A program made the translations under genes and the position numbers. Under the pieces are notes generated by a model. That model did no database searches. It saw only the letters and a program-made list of their open reading frames with translations, and was not told the origin of the DNA. Shown piece after piece: positions 37,062-45,942 of a stretch of 64,000 bases of DNA. The stretch covers positions 1 to 64,000 of the forward strand of contig NZ_JAKLTQ010000026.1 of assembly GCF_022012395.1 (NCBI RefSeq), read 5' to 3'. The DNA is from Arthrobacter hankyongi (GTDB taxonomy: Bacteria > Actinomycetota > Actinomycetes > Actinomycetales > Micrococcaceae). Position 1 is the first letter of the stretch; each line of letters begins with the position of its first letter.

Positions 37062-38144
37062 TCATTCGCTGGTCGTGATCGAATCGTGGATGACGCCTGC
37101 ACGGCGGCGTGCAGCGAGCCGGCTCTTCTGCGGTTCGATCGTGTACCGGGGATTTTCAGTGGAGCGAATGCCGGCACGCAGGATCCCGAACCGGGTGAGG
37201 GCCGAGGCGCCGAGCAGCACCACCCCCGATATTGCCGCGGTGAGCCTGTGCCGGCCGCCGATGAGCGCGCCGGCGCCGCCGGCGACGGCCAGCCGCTCAC
37301 TCCAGGCGAGCATCCGCCCCGGCCCGTCCAAGTGCAGGGGCTCCGCCGCGACCGGATCCATGTTCTTCTCCATGAACCGGATGGCGGTCAACTCGCCGGC
37401 GACTCCGAGCACCGCGAGTGCCCGGGCCGGCCCGGCCTCCTCGGCCGGGGTGGTGATCATGGCCAGGCCCGCCGCGGCGAGGCTGGCAGAACTGACAAAG
37501 ACGAAGGGTAAATCCTCCCGCGCGGCGTTCCAGGTCGGATTCGCGGTATCCGACAGCAGGACCGCGGTGTAGACGGACAACGGGGCTGCGAACACGGCGG
37601 CTTCCACCCCCGCCGGCCCCTCAAGCACCCGCAGCAGCCGGCGCAGCGGCCCAAGCGGCAGTCGCGAGCCGGTCATCCGGTCGATCTCGGAAACGGCTGA
37701 GACTCCGGCACCGGCGCTGAACGCCGTCAGGATCCACGAGCCCAGGCTCATCGGCGATGTGGGCTTGATCGTGCGGAGCATATTGAGGAACCGCTCGGGG
37801 CGGCCCAGGTCCGCCACCAGCGCCACGGCTCCCACCCCGACGGCGGCGAGCGCGGCCAGCCGGCTGTTGCGGCACAGTATCGGCCTGCCGGTCAGCTGTC
37901 CGCCGACTCCGAGCAGCGCCGAGCCGCCGGCCACTCCCCCCAGAAAGAGATAGACGGCAATCGGGTCTCCCCACGGCGGCGGCTTGACGACTGGCCGGCC
38001 GTAATAGGAAGTAAACTCGGCCTCGGGAACCACCGGCACTTCGCCACGGCCCTCACCCGTCCCAGCGCGACGGAGTTTGCCGCCGAGCTTGCGCCGGCGC
38101 GGCGGTTCGGGCGGGCGGTAGTCGTCGAAGCCGGAGACGGTCAA
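37062..38144 (-). CDS. Formate dehydrogenase membrane subunit, NrfD/PsrC family
   Basis: 360-residue polytopic protein with about eight membrane helices (first at PIAVYLFLGGVAGGSALLG), belonging to the NrfD/polysulfide-reductase membrane family rather than the cytochrome b556 type of E. coli FdnI. The N-terminal 55 residues are hydrophilic. The start is TTG 38144 in a TTGA overlap with the upstream FeS-subunit stop. Quinone reduction in the membrane is the expected role. It is the last gene of the fdh operon. Confidence 0.85.
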   Translation of the reverse strand: MTVSGFDDYRPPEPPRRRKLGGKLRRAGTGEGRGEVPVVPEAEFTSYYGRPVVKPPPWGDPIAVYLFLGGVAGGSALLGVGGQLTGRPILCRNSRLAALAAVGVGAVALVADLGRPERFLNMLRTIKPTSPMSLGSWILTAFSAGAGVSAVSEIDRMTGSRLPLGPLRRLLRVLEGPAGVEAAVFAAPLSVYTAVLLSDTANPTWNAAREDLPFVFVSSASLAAAGLAMITTPAEEAGPARALAVLGVAGELTAIRFMEKNMDPVAAEPLHLDGPGRMLAWSERLAVAGGAGALIGGRHRLTAAISGVVLLGASALTRFGILRAGIRSTENPRYTIEPQKSRLAARRRAGVIHDSITTSE

Positions 38145-39136
38145 GCCCGGCCTCCCACCAGAAAGGCCGCGGTGGCGGCGGCCAGCATACCGGCAGCTGC
38201 GATGCCCGCCCGCTTGAACATGCGCGGCAGGTCCGCCGTGGGCACCCTGGGATCCGGCGGAAGCCCGTACACCTCCGGTTCGTCCAGCAGCAGGAAGACG
38301 GACCCGGTGCCGCCGACGCCGTCGGAATCATTGGCCCCGTAGAGCCGCGCCTCCGTCAGACCCTGCGCATGCAGTTGGGCCACCCGTTCCTTCGCGGCGG
38401 CCACCATGTCCTCGCGCTCGCCGTACTTGATCGACGTCGTGGGGCAGGCCTGGGCGCACGCGGGCGTCTGACCGTCCACGATCCGGTCGTGGCACAAGGT
38501 GCACTTCTGGGCGACGCCGACGTTGCGGGTCGGGGCCTGTTCCCCCGGCGTGAAGTCACGCTTGGCCTTCGGCCCTGCCGTGCCGTCGCTGCGCCGCTCG
38601 ATCACCCCGAATGGGCACCCTGCCACGCAGGTTCCACAGCCGTTGCACACATCGTCCTGCACGACCACGGTGCCGTGCTCCGTGCGGAACAAGGCACCGG
38701 TGGGACAGACGTCGAGGCACCCGGCGTTGGTGCAGTGCTTGCACACATCGGAGGACATCAGCCACCGGAAGTCGGAAGTGTCCGGCGGCGTTGTGTCCGC
38801 GCCGGCCAGGTTCGACGCCTGATCCTGCCCCGGTGGACCGAAGCTGGGCATGCCAAGGCTGACAAGAGCCCGACCGGATTCGCGGGCCCGGCCGATCTGC
38901 TCCCGGTCTTGCTCAATGAACGCGACGTGGCGCCAGGTGTCCGCTCCGAGAGACCCGGTGTTGTCATAGGACGACTTGAGCAGTTCGTATTCCGAGTCGT
39001 GGGGATTGCGGTTCCATTCCTTGCAAGCGACCTCGCAGGCCTTGCACCCGATACAAATCGAGGTGTCGGTGAAGAAGCCCTTGCGAGGATGCCCGGTGTG
39101 CCTGACATGGTCCGGAGATTCGGTCAGCTGGTTCAT
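38141..39136 (-). CDS. Formate dehydrogenase iron-sulfur subunit
   Basis: 331-residue FdoH/FdnH-like ferredoxin subunit carrying electrons from the catalytic subunit to the membrane. Four Cys clusters are seen: CIGCKACEVAC, CKHCTNAGCLDVCP, CNGCGTCVAGCPF and CTLCHDRIVDGQTPACAQACP. The C-terminus ends in a single hydrophobic helix (GIAAAGMLAAATAAFLVGG) that would anchor it. Its ATG touches the fdhA stop (TGAATG), so translation is coupled. Confidence 0.92.
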   Translation of the reverse strand: MNQLTESPDHVRHTGHPRKGFFTDTSICIGCKACEVACKEWNRNPHDSEYELLKSSYDNTGSLGADTWRHVAFIEQDREQIGRARESGRALVSLGMPSFGPPGQDQASNLAGADTTPPDTSDFRWLMSSDVCKHCTNAGCLDVCPTGALFRTEHGTVVVQDDVCNGCGTCVAGCPFGVIERRSDGTAGPKAKRDFTPGEQAPTRNVGVAQKCTLCHDRIVDGQTPACAQACPTTSIKYGEREDMVAAAKERVAQLHAQGLTEARLYGANDSDGVGGTGSVFLLLDEPEVYGLPPDPRVPTADLPRMFKRAGIAAAGMLAAATAAFLVGGRA

Positions 39137-42100
39137 TCAGTTCTCCTCCTTCGACTCGTGGCCCGATGCTCGGCCGGGGCCGGTGAGCTTCTGGTTTCCG
39201 GTCTCCGGTGTCACCCCTGCGCGGGTCTGGTATTCAGCGACCAGCGCGAGGAGCGCGGCGCCACGCGGCCGCCGCCCGGGGACGATGTCGCACGATCCGG
39301 CCTTGGACTCCTGGATCTGCACGTTCGGATCGAGTGTCACGCCCAGCAGGTCGTTGGCCGCGTCGCCGGAAACCACGGCGTCCTGTCCGACGCCCCAGTG
39401 GTAGGGCAACCCGATCTGGTGGAAGGTCCGCCCGCTCACGACCAGGGGCTTCACCCGTTCGGTCACCAACACTCTGGCCTCGATCGCCGAACGGGGCGAG
39501 ATGATGGTGGCCCAGCCGTAGGGTTCCAGTCCTCGTTCGGCTGCCAGTTCCGGGGACACTTCACAGAACATTTCCGGTTGGAGTTCGGAGAGGTAGGGCA
39601 GCCATCGGCTCATCCCTCCGGCCGTGTGATGCTCGGTCAGGCGGTACGTGGTGAATACGTACGGGTAGACCTCGGCACCGCGCTCGCCTGCGCTGGGGGC
39701 GCTGAGGTTGTCCGGGCGCGGATAGGTCAGCCGGGCAGGGTTCTGCTGCTGCCGGTAGAGCGGGTTCGCGATCGGGGACTCCTGGGGCTCGTAGTGCGTG
39801 GGCAGGGGTCCGTCCACCATGCCCTTGGGCGCGAACAGCCATCCCTTGCCGTCCGATTGCATGATGAACGGATCGTCGCCGGCGAGCGCCGCGGCCCCGC
39901 CGGCGTCGAGATCCGGAGGAGTTCCCGGTGCGCGGTCCACGGGGAAGTCCGGCACGTCCTCTCCGGTCCACCGGTTCTGCTCAGGGTCCCACCAAATGTA
40001 TTTCTTGCGTTCGCTCCACGGTTTGCCGTCGGGGTCCGCCGATGCCCGGTTGTAGAGAATCCTCCGGTTCGCGGGCCACGCCCAGCCCCATTCGGGGGCG
40101 ACCGGGCCTTGCTCCTGCCCCGGTTTCCGATCGGCGGCATGGTTGACACCGTCCGCGTAGACTCCGGTGTAGATCCAGCATCCGCCCGACGTCGACCCGT
40201 CGGCGCGCATCTGGGTGTAGGACGAGAGGGGCCTGCCGGCCTGCGGCCCGGTCAGATGCATGCCGTTGATTTCCGCAAGCACCGCCTCGGCGTCGGGCTC
40301 GCCGTGTTCATCGATGGGATAGTCCCACGTCAGGTCCAGCAGCGGCCGGTCCCGCTCATCGGTCGAATCCGTCAGCTTCGCCCGGATGCGCTTGCCCAGT
40401 TCATAGAAGAATTGCAGTTCGCTCTGACAATCGCCCGGCGGCCGGACAGCCTGGTGGCGCCATTGGAGCATGCGCTGCGTCTGCGTGAAGGAACCGGCTT
40501 TCTCCACATGGGTGGCTGCCGGCATGAAGAAGACTTCTGTGGCTATGTCTTCGGTCTTGAGTTCGCCCGAGGCGATCTCCGGACCGTCCTTCCACCACGT
40601 TGCCGATTCGATCAGGCTCAAGTCCCGCACGACCAGCCATTTCAAGTGGGACATGCCCAGCCGCTGCATGCGCCCATGGGCCGATCCGACGGCAGGGTTC
40701 TGGCCGAAAAGGAAGTAGCCCTCGACGTCGTCATCGAGCATGCTCATGACCGTCTCGTACGTGCCGTGAGGGCCGTTGATCCGGGGCAGGTACTGGTAGG
40801 CCCATTCCGAGTCCTCGTTGGCCGCGTCGCCCCACCAGGCCTTGAGCAGACTGATGGTGTAGGCGTCGGCGGCCGCCCAGTATCCCTTCTGCTGCGGCGA
40901 GGCGATGCCCGCCAGGTATTGCTGCAGGGTCTCCATCTCGGCCTTGGGCATTGGGAGGTAGCCCGGCAGCAAGTTGAACAGGGTCGGGATGTCGGTGGAA
41001 CCTTGGATGCTGGCATGACCGCGCAGCGCCATGATCCCCCCGCCGGGCCGTCCCACATTGCCCAGCAGCAATTGCAGGATCGCCGAGGTCCGAATGAATT
41101 GGGCGCCCAGGGTGTGCTGCGTCCACCCGACGGCGTACGCGAAGCACGTGGTCCGGTCCCTCCCGGAGTTCTCCGTGACGGCCCGGGCCAGATAGTCGAA
41201 ATCCTCGAGGGAAATGCCGCAGGCCTCGCGGACCATCTCGGGGGTGTAGCGCGAAAAGTGCCGCTTGAGGATCTGGAACACGGTCCGCGGGTGCTCCAGC
41301 GTGTGGTCCTGTTCGAATCGAGGGCTTCCCAGCGGCGGGCCGCCACTGCCGTATTGGTCGCCGGCCGCCCGCGCCGCGGAATCGGCGCCGTGCTCGTGCC
41401 CGACAGGTTCTGCCGCCCCGTCCTTCCGCTCATAGGCCCAGGAAGACAGGTCGTAGTGCCCGGTCTCGGGGTCGAATCCGGAAAACAGTCCGTCCAGGTC
41501 CTCGGTGTCACGGAAGTCTTCGCCGACCAACGTCGCCGCGTTGGTGTAGGCGAGCACATACTCCTTGAACCACAGGTCGTTGCTGATCACATAGTTGATC
41601 AGGGCGCCAAGCAGCACAACGTCCGATCCGGCGCGGATGGGCACATGCTTGTCGGCCACCGCGCTGGTGCGGGTGAACCGCGGGTCCACATGGATGACCT
41701 TCGCACCCCGCGCCTTGGCCTCCGCCACCCACTGGTAGCCCACGGGATGGCATTCGGCCATGTTCGAGCCCTGGATGACAATGCAGTCGGCATTGGCCAT
41801 GTCCTGGAGCGATTGTGTGGCGCCGCCCCGCCCAAACGAGGTTCCCAAACTGGGAACCGTGGCGGAGTGTCAAATGCGAGCCTGGTTCTCCAGCTGGATG
41901 GCTCCTGCAGCAGTGAAGAGCTTCTTGATCAGGTAGTTCTCTTCATTGTCCAGCGTTGCCCCGCCCAGGCCGGCAATGCCCATGGTGCGGCGCAGCGGCC
42001 GGCCTTGCCCATCGTTCTGCTGCCAGTTGTTCCGACGTGCCTCGAGGAATCTGTCGGCAACCATCTCGATGGCGGTGTTCAGGTCCAGCTGCTGCCAGTC

Positions 42101-42436
42101 CTTGGAGTGGGGTGCCCGATAGAGCACCTTAGTCTGCCTGCCGGGCGCGTTGACCAGTTGCTCGCTGGCCGCTCCTTTGGGACAGAGTCTCCCCCGGGAA
42201 ATCGGTGAATCCGGATCCCCTTCGATTTGGACGACTTTTTCATCCTTGACGAAGACACGCTGGCCGCATCCGACGGCGCAGTAGGGGCACACGCTCTGAA
42301 CCACCCGGTCCGCAGTTGACGTACGCGGCGTAATCCCGCGGGTCTTCGGCGATGTCACAGCTTCGCCGCGGCCAAGTGGATCGCCCGACCGGAATTGCCG
42401 TACCACCGGCCATCCTAAGAAGCTGAACCGCGACAT
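39137..42436 (-). CDS. fdhA: Selenocysteine-containing formate dehydrogenase catalytic subunit
   Basis: Molybdopterin (bis-MGD) formate dehydrogenase of 1,099 residues that requires readthrough of one in-frame TGA at 41870-41872. Translation across it gives NQARI-U-HSATVPSLG, matching the NQARV-U-H active site of FdnG/FdoG. The 4Fe-4S motif CPYCAVGCGQ...RGRLCPKG is at the N-terminus. After the TGA the molybdopterin domains continue uninterrupted to 39137. I start at ATG 42436; a longer frame reaches 42481. No twin-arginine motif is visible, unlike E. coli FdnG, so a cytoplasmic active site is likely. First gene of the fdh operon. Confidence 0.93.
41840..41872 (-). promoter_or_regulatory. Sec UGA codon and SECIS hairpin in fdhA
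   Basis: The TGA (41870-41872) is followed by 11 nt and then a perfect 7-bp stem-loop: GGTTCCC, loop AGTTT, GGGAACC (41840-41858). The position, inside the coding sequence and just after UGA, and the 11-nt spacing are those of bacterial SECIS elements recognised by SelB. A possible lower stem pairs CCGCC with GGGCGG further out. Confidence 0.85.
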
Positions 42437-42498
42437 GCGCCCACCATAGCCCACCGCGCCTCCCCGGCAACAGGGGTGCACGGCAACTGCAGCCGGAG

Positions 42499-42535
42499 CG
42501 TCAGTAACGCTGGACGTTAGCCTAATTCAATAGCG
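42499..42535 (-). repeat. RNVVEFRFNV repeat, copy 2 (degenerate)
   Basis: Shares the outer part (GCGTCAGTAACGCTGGACGTT) and CTAATTCAA with other copies, but the coding end is lost. It lies just upstream of fdhA, at the right border of the selenium island. Confidence 0.45.
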
Positions 42536-42566
42536 GGATGCCCGGCCCGCACACGATCGGCGAGCC

Positions 42567-43130
42567 TTATCGAGGCAGGTATCGCAGATAGGTAATGCCG
42601 TTGTCGAAGATTCTGTGTTCGGCCAGGCTCAGGTCGAGGTGCACGTCGTCAGGCAGGGCGCGCAAACCTCCGCCCACCATCTTGGGAACCACGAAGAACC
42701 GGAAGTCCTCGACCAGGCCCGCACGGATCGCGTCTGCCGCAACCGTGGGCCCGAAGATCTCGACCAGACCCTGGGCACGCTCCACGACTCGCTGCAGCTC
42801 GACCAGGCTCAGGTCCGGCACGATGCGGGCCCGGTCCGAAGTGAGCTCGTCGCCCGTCATGGTCGACGACACCACGATCTTGTCTATGCCCCGCCAGCGC
42901 CGGGCGAACTCCCGCTCAGCCGCAGGACGGCCCTCGGCGTCCGGATAGGTGTCCCAGTACCCCATCAACTTATAGGTCTTTCGCCCGAGCACCTCGGTCG
43001 ACACCTCGGCCATGCGATCGAGGTGGACAGCAAACACCGCATCGGTCGGGGCCGTCCACTGGAAGTCGCCGTCGGCATCGGCGGCGTAGCCGTCGATGGA
43101 CACGGTAGCGACATAGGCGAGGGTTCCCAC
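42567..43130 (-). CDS. Dihydrofolate reductase/RibD C-terminal family protein
   Basis: 187 residues of the RibD_C/DHFR-like fold. The N-terminus LAYVATVSIDGYAADADGDFQW and the internal segments EVLGRKTYKLMGYWDTYP and IVVSSTMTG are typical of stand-alone members, which probably reduce small molecules with NAD(P)H. No riboflavin genes are near. The start is GTG 43130 with GGAGG upstream. It lies in the accessory region next to the VOC gene, 95 nt away. Confidence 0.8.
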   Translation of the reverse strand: MGTLAYVATVSIDGYAADADGDFQWTAPTDAVFAVHLDRMAEVSTEVLGRKTYKLMGYWDTYPDAEGRPAAEREFARRWRGIDKIVVSSTMTGDELTSDRARIVPDLSLVELQRVVERAQGLVEIFGPTVAADAIRAGLVEDFRFFVVPKMVGGGLRALPDDVHLDLSLAEHRIFDNGITYLRYLPR

Positions 43131-43225
43131 GACCGTTCAGACCTCCTCAAGCTGGGTGGTTACCGGTGTCGGCAGCGAGATTAGCACCCGTGACGAGCCA
43201 GCCGTGAGCAAAAGCACTCAAGCCC

Positions 43226-43672
43226 TCAGCTCTTCTTCAGTTCCTCAGCGAGCATCACGATGATGCCGCTGGGACCGCGGACGTACGTGAGCCGATAGAC
43301 GTCCTCATAGTTCGCCACACCCCGAAGCGGACGGCAGCCGTGTTTCGCGGCTATCTCAAGGGCCTTGTCCAAATCGTCGACCGAGAAGGCGACGCGGTGC
43401 ATGCCAATCTCGTTGGGGCGGGTGGGCGCCGACTCGATCGCTTCGGGGTGGATGTATTCGAAGAGCTCGAGCCGACCGTGACCGTCCGGGGTCTGGAGCA
43501 TGGCGATGTTGGCGTGGTTTCCATCGAGTCCGACGGCAGTGTCGGTCCACTCGCCGCTGACCGTGTCACGGCCGACGACTGTGAGCCCGAGGTCGGTGAA
43601 AAAGGCGATCGCTGCTTCGAGGTCGCGAACGGCGATACCGACGTTCTCAAGTTTGATGGCCATGCGCGACAT
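43226..43672 (-). CDS. VOC-superfamily (glyoxalase/bleomycin resistance-like) protein
   Basis: 148 residues with the duplicated beta-alpha-beta-beta-beta fold of the vicinal oxygen chelate superfamily. Metal-ligand candidates are His in MHRVAFSVDDL and Glu in RLELFEYIHP. Such small proteins may isomerise or bind small electrophiles; the substrate is unknown. The start (43672 or 43663) is uncertain. Upstream, copy 3 of the repeat separates it from the HigBA module. Confidence 0.8.
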   Translation of the reverse strand: MSRMAIKLENVGIAVRDLEAAIAFFTDLGLTVVGRDTVSGEWTDTAVGLDGNHANIAMLQTPDGHGRLELFEYIHPEAIESAPTRPNEIGMHRVAFSVDDLDKALEIAAKHGCRPLRGVANYEDVYRLTYVRGPSGIIVMLAEELKKS

Positions 43673-43720
43673 GCTAACGAGCCGGGAGCGCAGAAAGAAG
43701 CCCCCTACCAGCCACGCGCC

Positions 43721-43768
43721 GCGCCAATATCGCTAGACGTTGAACCTGAATTCCACCCACGTTCCGGG
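43721..43768 (-). repeat. RNVVEFRFNV repeat, copy 3
   Basis: Minus-strand reading AWSRNV then a one-base insertion (GTGGGTGG for GTGGTGG), after which the remainder EFRFNV-TAG can be recovered in the shifted frame. Between the VOC gene and HigBA. Confidence 0.7.
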
Positions 43769-43873
43769 ACCATGCAACATTTACCGCCGGACCAGGTCCC
43801 GCCCAGCCACAGCCCCAGCGCGTACTACACACGCCCCCGGCCTCATACCAGCCCTCAACGCGCGGCAGCACTG

Positions 43874-44185
43874 TCATGCAACCTGGAGCGGCGTGATGGT
43901 GGCGATCTGATCTGAGACGCGGTCCTCAGCAAGGTCAAGATCGTACTGCGTCTGGAGGTTAAGCCAGAACTGCGGCGATGGGCCGAAATACTTCGCGAGC
44001 CGCAGCGCAGTATCGGCCGGAACAGCGCGCTTGCCGTGCACGATCTCATTGATTCTGCGCGGAGGTACGCCGATCGACACAGCAAGCTTGTTCTGCGTGA
44101 TACCAAGACCTTCAATGAAGTCCTCCATGAGGACTTCTCCCGGATGAATGGGGGCGAGCTTGTCACTCATATCAGTGGTAGCCAA
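43874..44185 (-). CDS. higA: HigA-family antitoxin (XRE helix-turn-helix)
   Basis: 103 residues. The signature is IHPGEVLMEDFIEGLGITQNKLA, then the recognition helix VPPRRINEIVHGKRAVPADTALRLAKYFG, as in HigA/VapI antitoxins. It should neutralise HigB and repress the operon. A TTG at 44185, preceded by GGAGGTGGAG inside the toxin gene, is a plausible start and overlaps the toxin by 14 nt; ATG 44170 is an alternative. Toxin-first order is the HigBA arrangement. Confidence 0.88.
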   Translation of the reverse strand: MATTDMSDKLAPIHPGEVLMEDFIEGLGITQNKLAVSIGVPPRRINEIVHGKRAVPADTALRLAKYFGPSPQFWLNLQTQYDLDLAEDRVSDQIATITPLQVA

Positions 44186-44453
44186 CGATCTCCACCTCCT
44201 CTGGCCCAGTGTCCGTCCACGTGAAGCAGATCCACCACTGGTCGTTGATCCTGATGCTGTGCTGACCAGGTCGATCGCCCCTCAACCGTTCAAGCCTGTT
44301 GCCGGGTGGTACTCGAAGATCCTCCAAGGACTCGGCCGCACCGATCTGGCGGAGCTTCCTCAGAGCGACCCGCTGAATCCTTGGATCCAGCGCCGGGACC
44401 CGCTCACGACGCCAGGGCCGTTCGGCGGATGAGTGGCCGAACGATCTGATCAC
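44172..44453 (-). CDS. higB: HigB-family mRNA interferase toxin
   Basis: 93-residue RelE/HigB-fold toxin expected to cut mRNA on the ribosome. The C-terminal motif INDQWWICFTWTDTGPEEVEIVGYH is diagnostic, and the basic segment LRVPPGNRLERLRGDRPGQHSIR carries likely catalytic/RNA-binding residues. Length is normal. It is upstream of higA and overlaps it. Repeat copies 3 and 4 flank the pair. Confidence 0.88.
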   Translation of the reverse strand: MIRSFGHSSAERPWRRERVPALDPRIQRVALRKLRQIGAAESLEDLRVPPGNRLERLRGDRPGQHSIRINDQWWICFTWTDTGPEEVEIVGYH

Positions 44454-44474
44454 GCCGCCATCACATAACGCGCT

Positions 44475-44530
44475 GCGTCAATAACGCTAGACGTCAAACC
44501 GAAACTCCCCCACGTTCCGCCACATAGAAA
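44475..44530 (-). repeat. RNVVEFRFNV repeat, copy 4
   Basis: Minus-strand reading MWRNVGEFRFDV-TAG with synonymous and conservative changes (GAG, TTT, CGG, TTT, GAC). Outer part GCGTCAATAACGCTAGACGT resembles copy 2. Immediately upstream of higB. The rest of the gap to 44722 shows nothing. Confidence 0.7.
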
Positions 44531-44721
44531 CCCTATACGCATCACGACGGATCATAGGATCACGGCCGCAGTCAGGTTTCCCGCGACCGCTCCGGGAACC
44601 AGGTGGCCGCTCGATGACCGGGCGGCTCGAAAACGCCGGGGAAGCAACCGACGGCACCCTTCAATGAGCCTACGCGCCGTCTTGGCGCCAGTCCGGCGCC
44701 GTGAGATTTGAAGGAATCGTC

Positions 44722-44765
44722 TTTTCCTGACAAGCTGTCGGAAAGATGCCGACGACATGTCGGCA
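44722..44765. promoter_or_regulatory. Two adjacent inverted repeats upstream of the ABC exporter
   Basis: TGCCGAC-gacat-GTCGGCA (44747-44765) is a perfect 7-bp inverted repeat. Just before it, TTTCCTGACA (44723-44732) and TGTCGGAAA (44736-44744) form an imperfect one sharing the TGTCGG half. They sit 35-78 bp before the exporter permease ATG and look like operators, possibly for the TetR protein at 46766. Confidence 0.5.
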
Positions 44766-44799
44766 ACTTCATCCTCCTCCTCTGAACCTAGGACTGCCA

Positions 44800-45942
44800 A
44801 TGTTCCTTGCTCTCCGCGAACTGGTGTTCGCGCGTGGCCGCTTCAGCCTGATGGGCGGTGTCATTGCACTCATCGCCGTGCTGATGGTGATGCTCTCCGG
44901 CCTTTCCTCGGGCCTCGTCAACGACGGCGTGTCAGGCCTGAAGGCGATGCCGGTGACCGCATTCGCCTTCGACCAGGGCACCAAGACCGACAACGCCTTC
45001 TCCCGCTCCGTGATCGATGACCAGCAGCTCAGCGCCTGGCGCGGCGTCGAGGGCGTGGCCGCCGCCGAGAAGATGGGCGTCGGTATGGCCAATGCCACCA
45101 CCGATTCCGGCAAGCAGGTTGACCTCACGCTTTTCGGCGTAGAGCCCGGCTCCTTCCTGGAACCTTCCCGCTCCGCAGGCACGGGCCTCGGAGATACCGA
45201 CGGCATCGTCGTCTCCTCTACCGCTAAGGCCGAGGGTGTCGACCTCGGCACGGTCGTAACGCTGGACCGGATCGGCACGAAGCTCAAAGTTGTCGGCTTC
45301 ACCGAAGGCCAGGCAACCTTCGGCCACGTCGACGTCGCCTACCTGCCGCTGAAGACCTGGCAGCTGATCGCCTCCGGCCGGGCCGCAGCCGGAATCCCGA
45401 GCGCCGCGCAGCTGTCCGCACTTAGTTTTGATACCGCCAGCGTCGTTGCCGTCCAGGCCAAGCCCGGCGCGAAGCTGGACCTTGCCGCCGGTGATACTGC
45501 CGCCGGAACGTCCAGCAAGTCATTGTCCGCCGCCTTCGACGCATCTCCCGGCTATGAGGCCGAGACCATGACCCTGAGCATGATCCAGGTCTTTCTCTAC
45601 GCGATCTGCGCCCTGGTGGTTGGCGCGTTCTTCACCGTGTGGACGATCCAGCGCAAGCACGAGATCGCTGTTTTGAGGGCCATCGGTGCTTCGACCGGCT
45701 ACCTGCTCCGGGATGGACTGGCGCAGGCCGCCATCCTGCTGGTGGGCTTTACCGCGCTGGGGGTCGCCGCCGGCCTCGGACTCGGCGCCGCCATGCCTGA
45801 CGCCATGCCGTTCGCGCTGGAGGCCGCCCCGATCGCCGTCGCCACGACTCTCACCATTGGTCTGGGGTTGATCGGCGCCGCCGTGGCCGTGGTGCGCATT
45901 TCCCGGATAGACCCGCTCAATGCCCTTGGAGGACAGCGATGA
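44800..45942 (+). CDS. FtsX/MacB-type ABC transporter permease
   Basis: 380 residues: an N-terminal helix (FSLMGGVIALIAVLMVML), a large extracytoplasmic domain of about 240 residues, and three C-terminal helices in the FtsX fold (MIQVFLYAICALVVGAFFTVW). This resembles DevC/MacB-type exporters rather than importers. The ATG at 44800 has AGGA upstream. Its stop overlaps the ATPase ATG (ATGA), and a TetR gene follows, suggesting a drug or metabolite efflux unit under local repression. Confidence 0.85.
   Translation: MFLALRELVFARGRFSLMGGVIALIAVLMVMLSGLSSGLVNDGVSGLKAMPVTAFAFDQGTKTDNAFSRSVIDDQQLSAWRGVEGVAAAEKMGVGMANATTDSGKQVDLTLFGVEPGSFLEPSRSAGTGLGDTDGIVVSSTAKAEGVDLGTVVTLDRIGTKLKVVGFTEGQATFGHVDVAYLPLKTWQLIASGRAAAGIPSAAQLSALSFDTASVVAVQAKPGAKLDLAAGDTAAGTSSKSLSAAFDASPGYEAETMTLSMIQVFLYAICALVVGAFFTVWTIQRKHEIAVLRAIGASTGYLLRDGLAQAAILLVGFTALGVAAGLGLGAAMPDAMPFALEAAPIAVATTLTIGLGLIGAAVAVVRISRIDPLNALGGQR

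Noticed and set aside
41870-41872. Stop codon splitting fdhA, which could mean a pseudogene.
   Set aside because: The position is the known Sec site, a SECIS hairpin follows at the right distance, and the whole Sec machinery is adjacent.
38369-42208. A 1,279-codon open frame on the + strand opposite fdhA and fdhB.
   Set aside because: It is the mirror of GC-rich coding sequence on the minus strand; the product is low-complexity His/Arg/Gly-rich with no domain.
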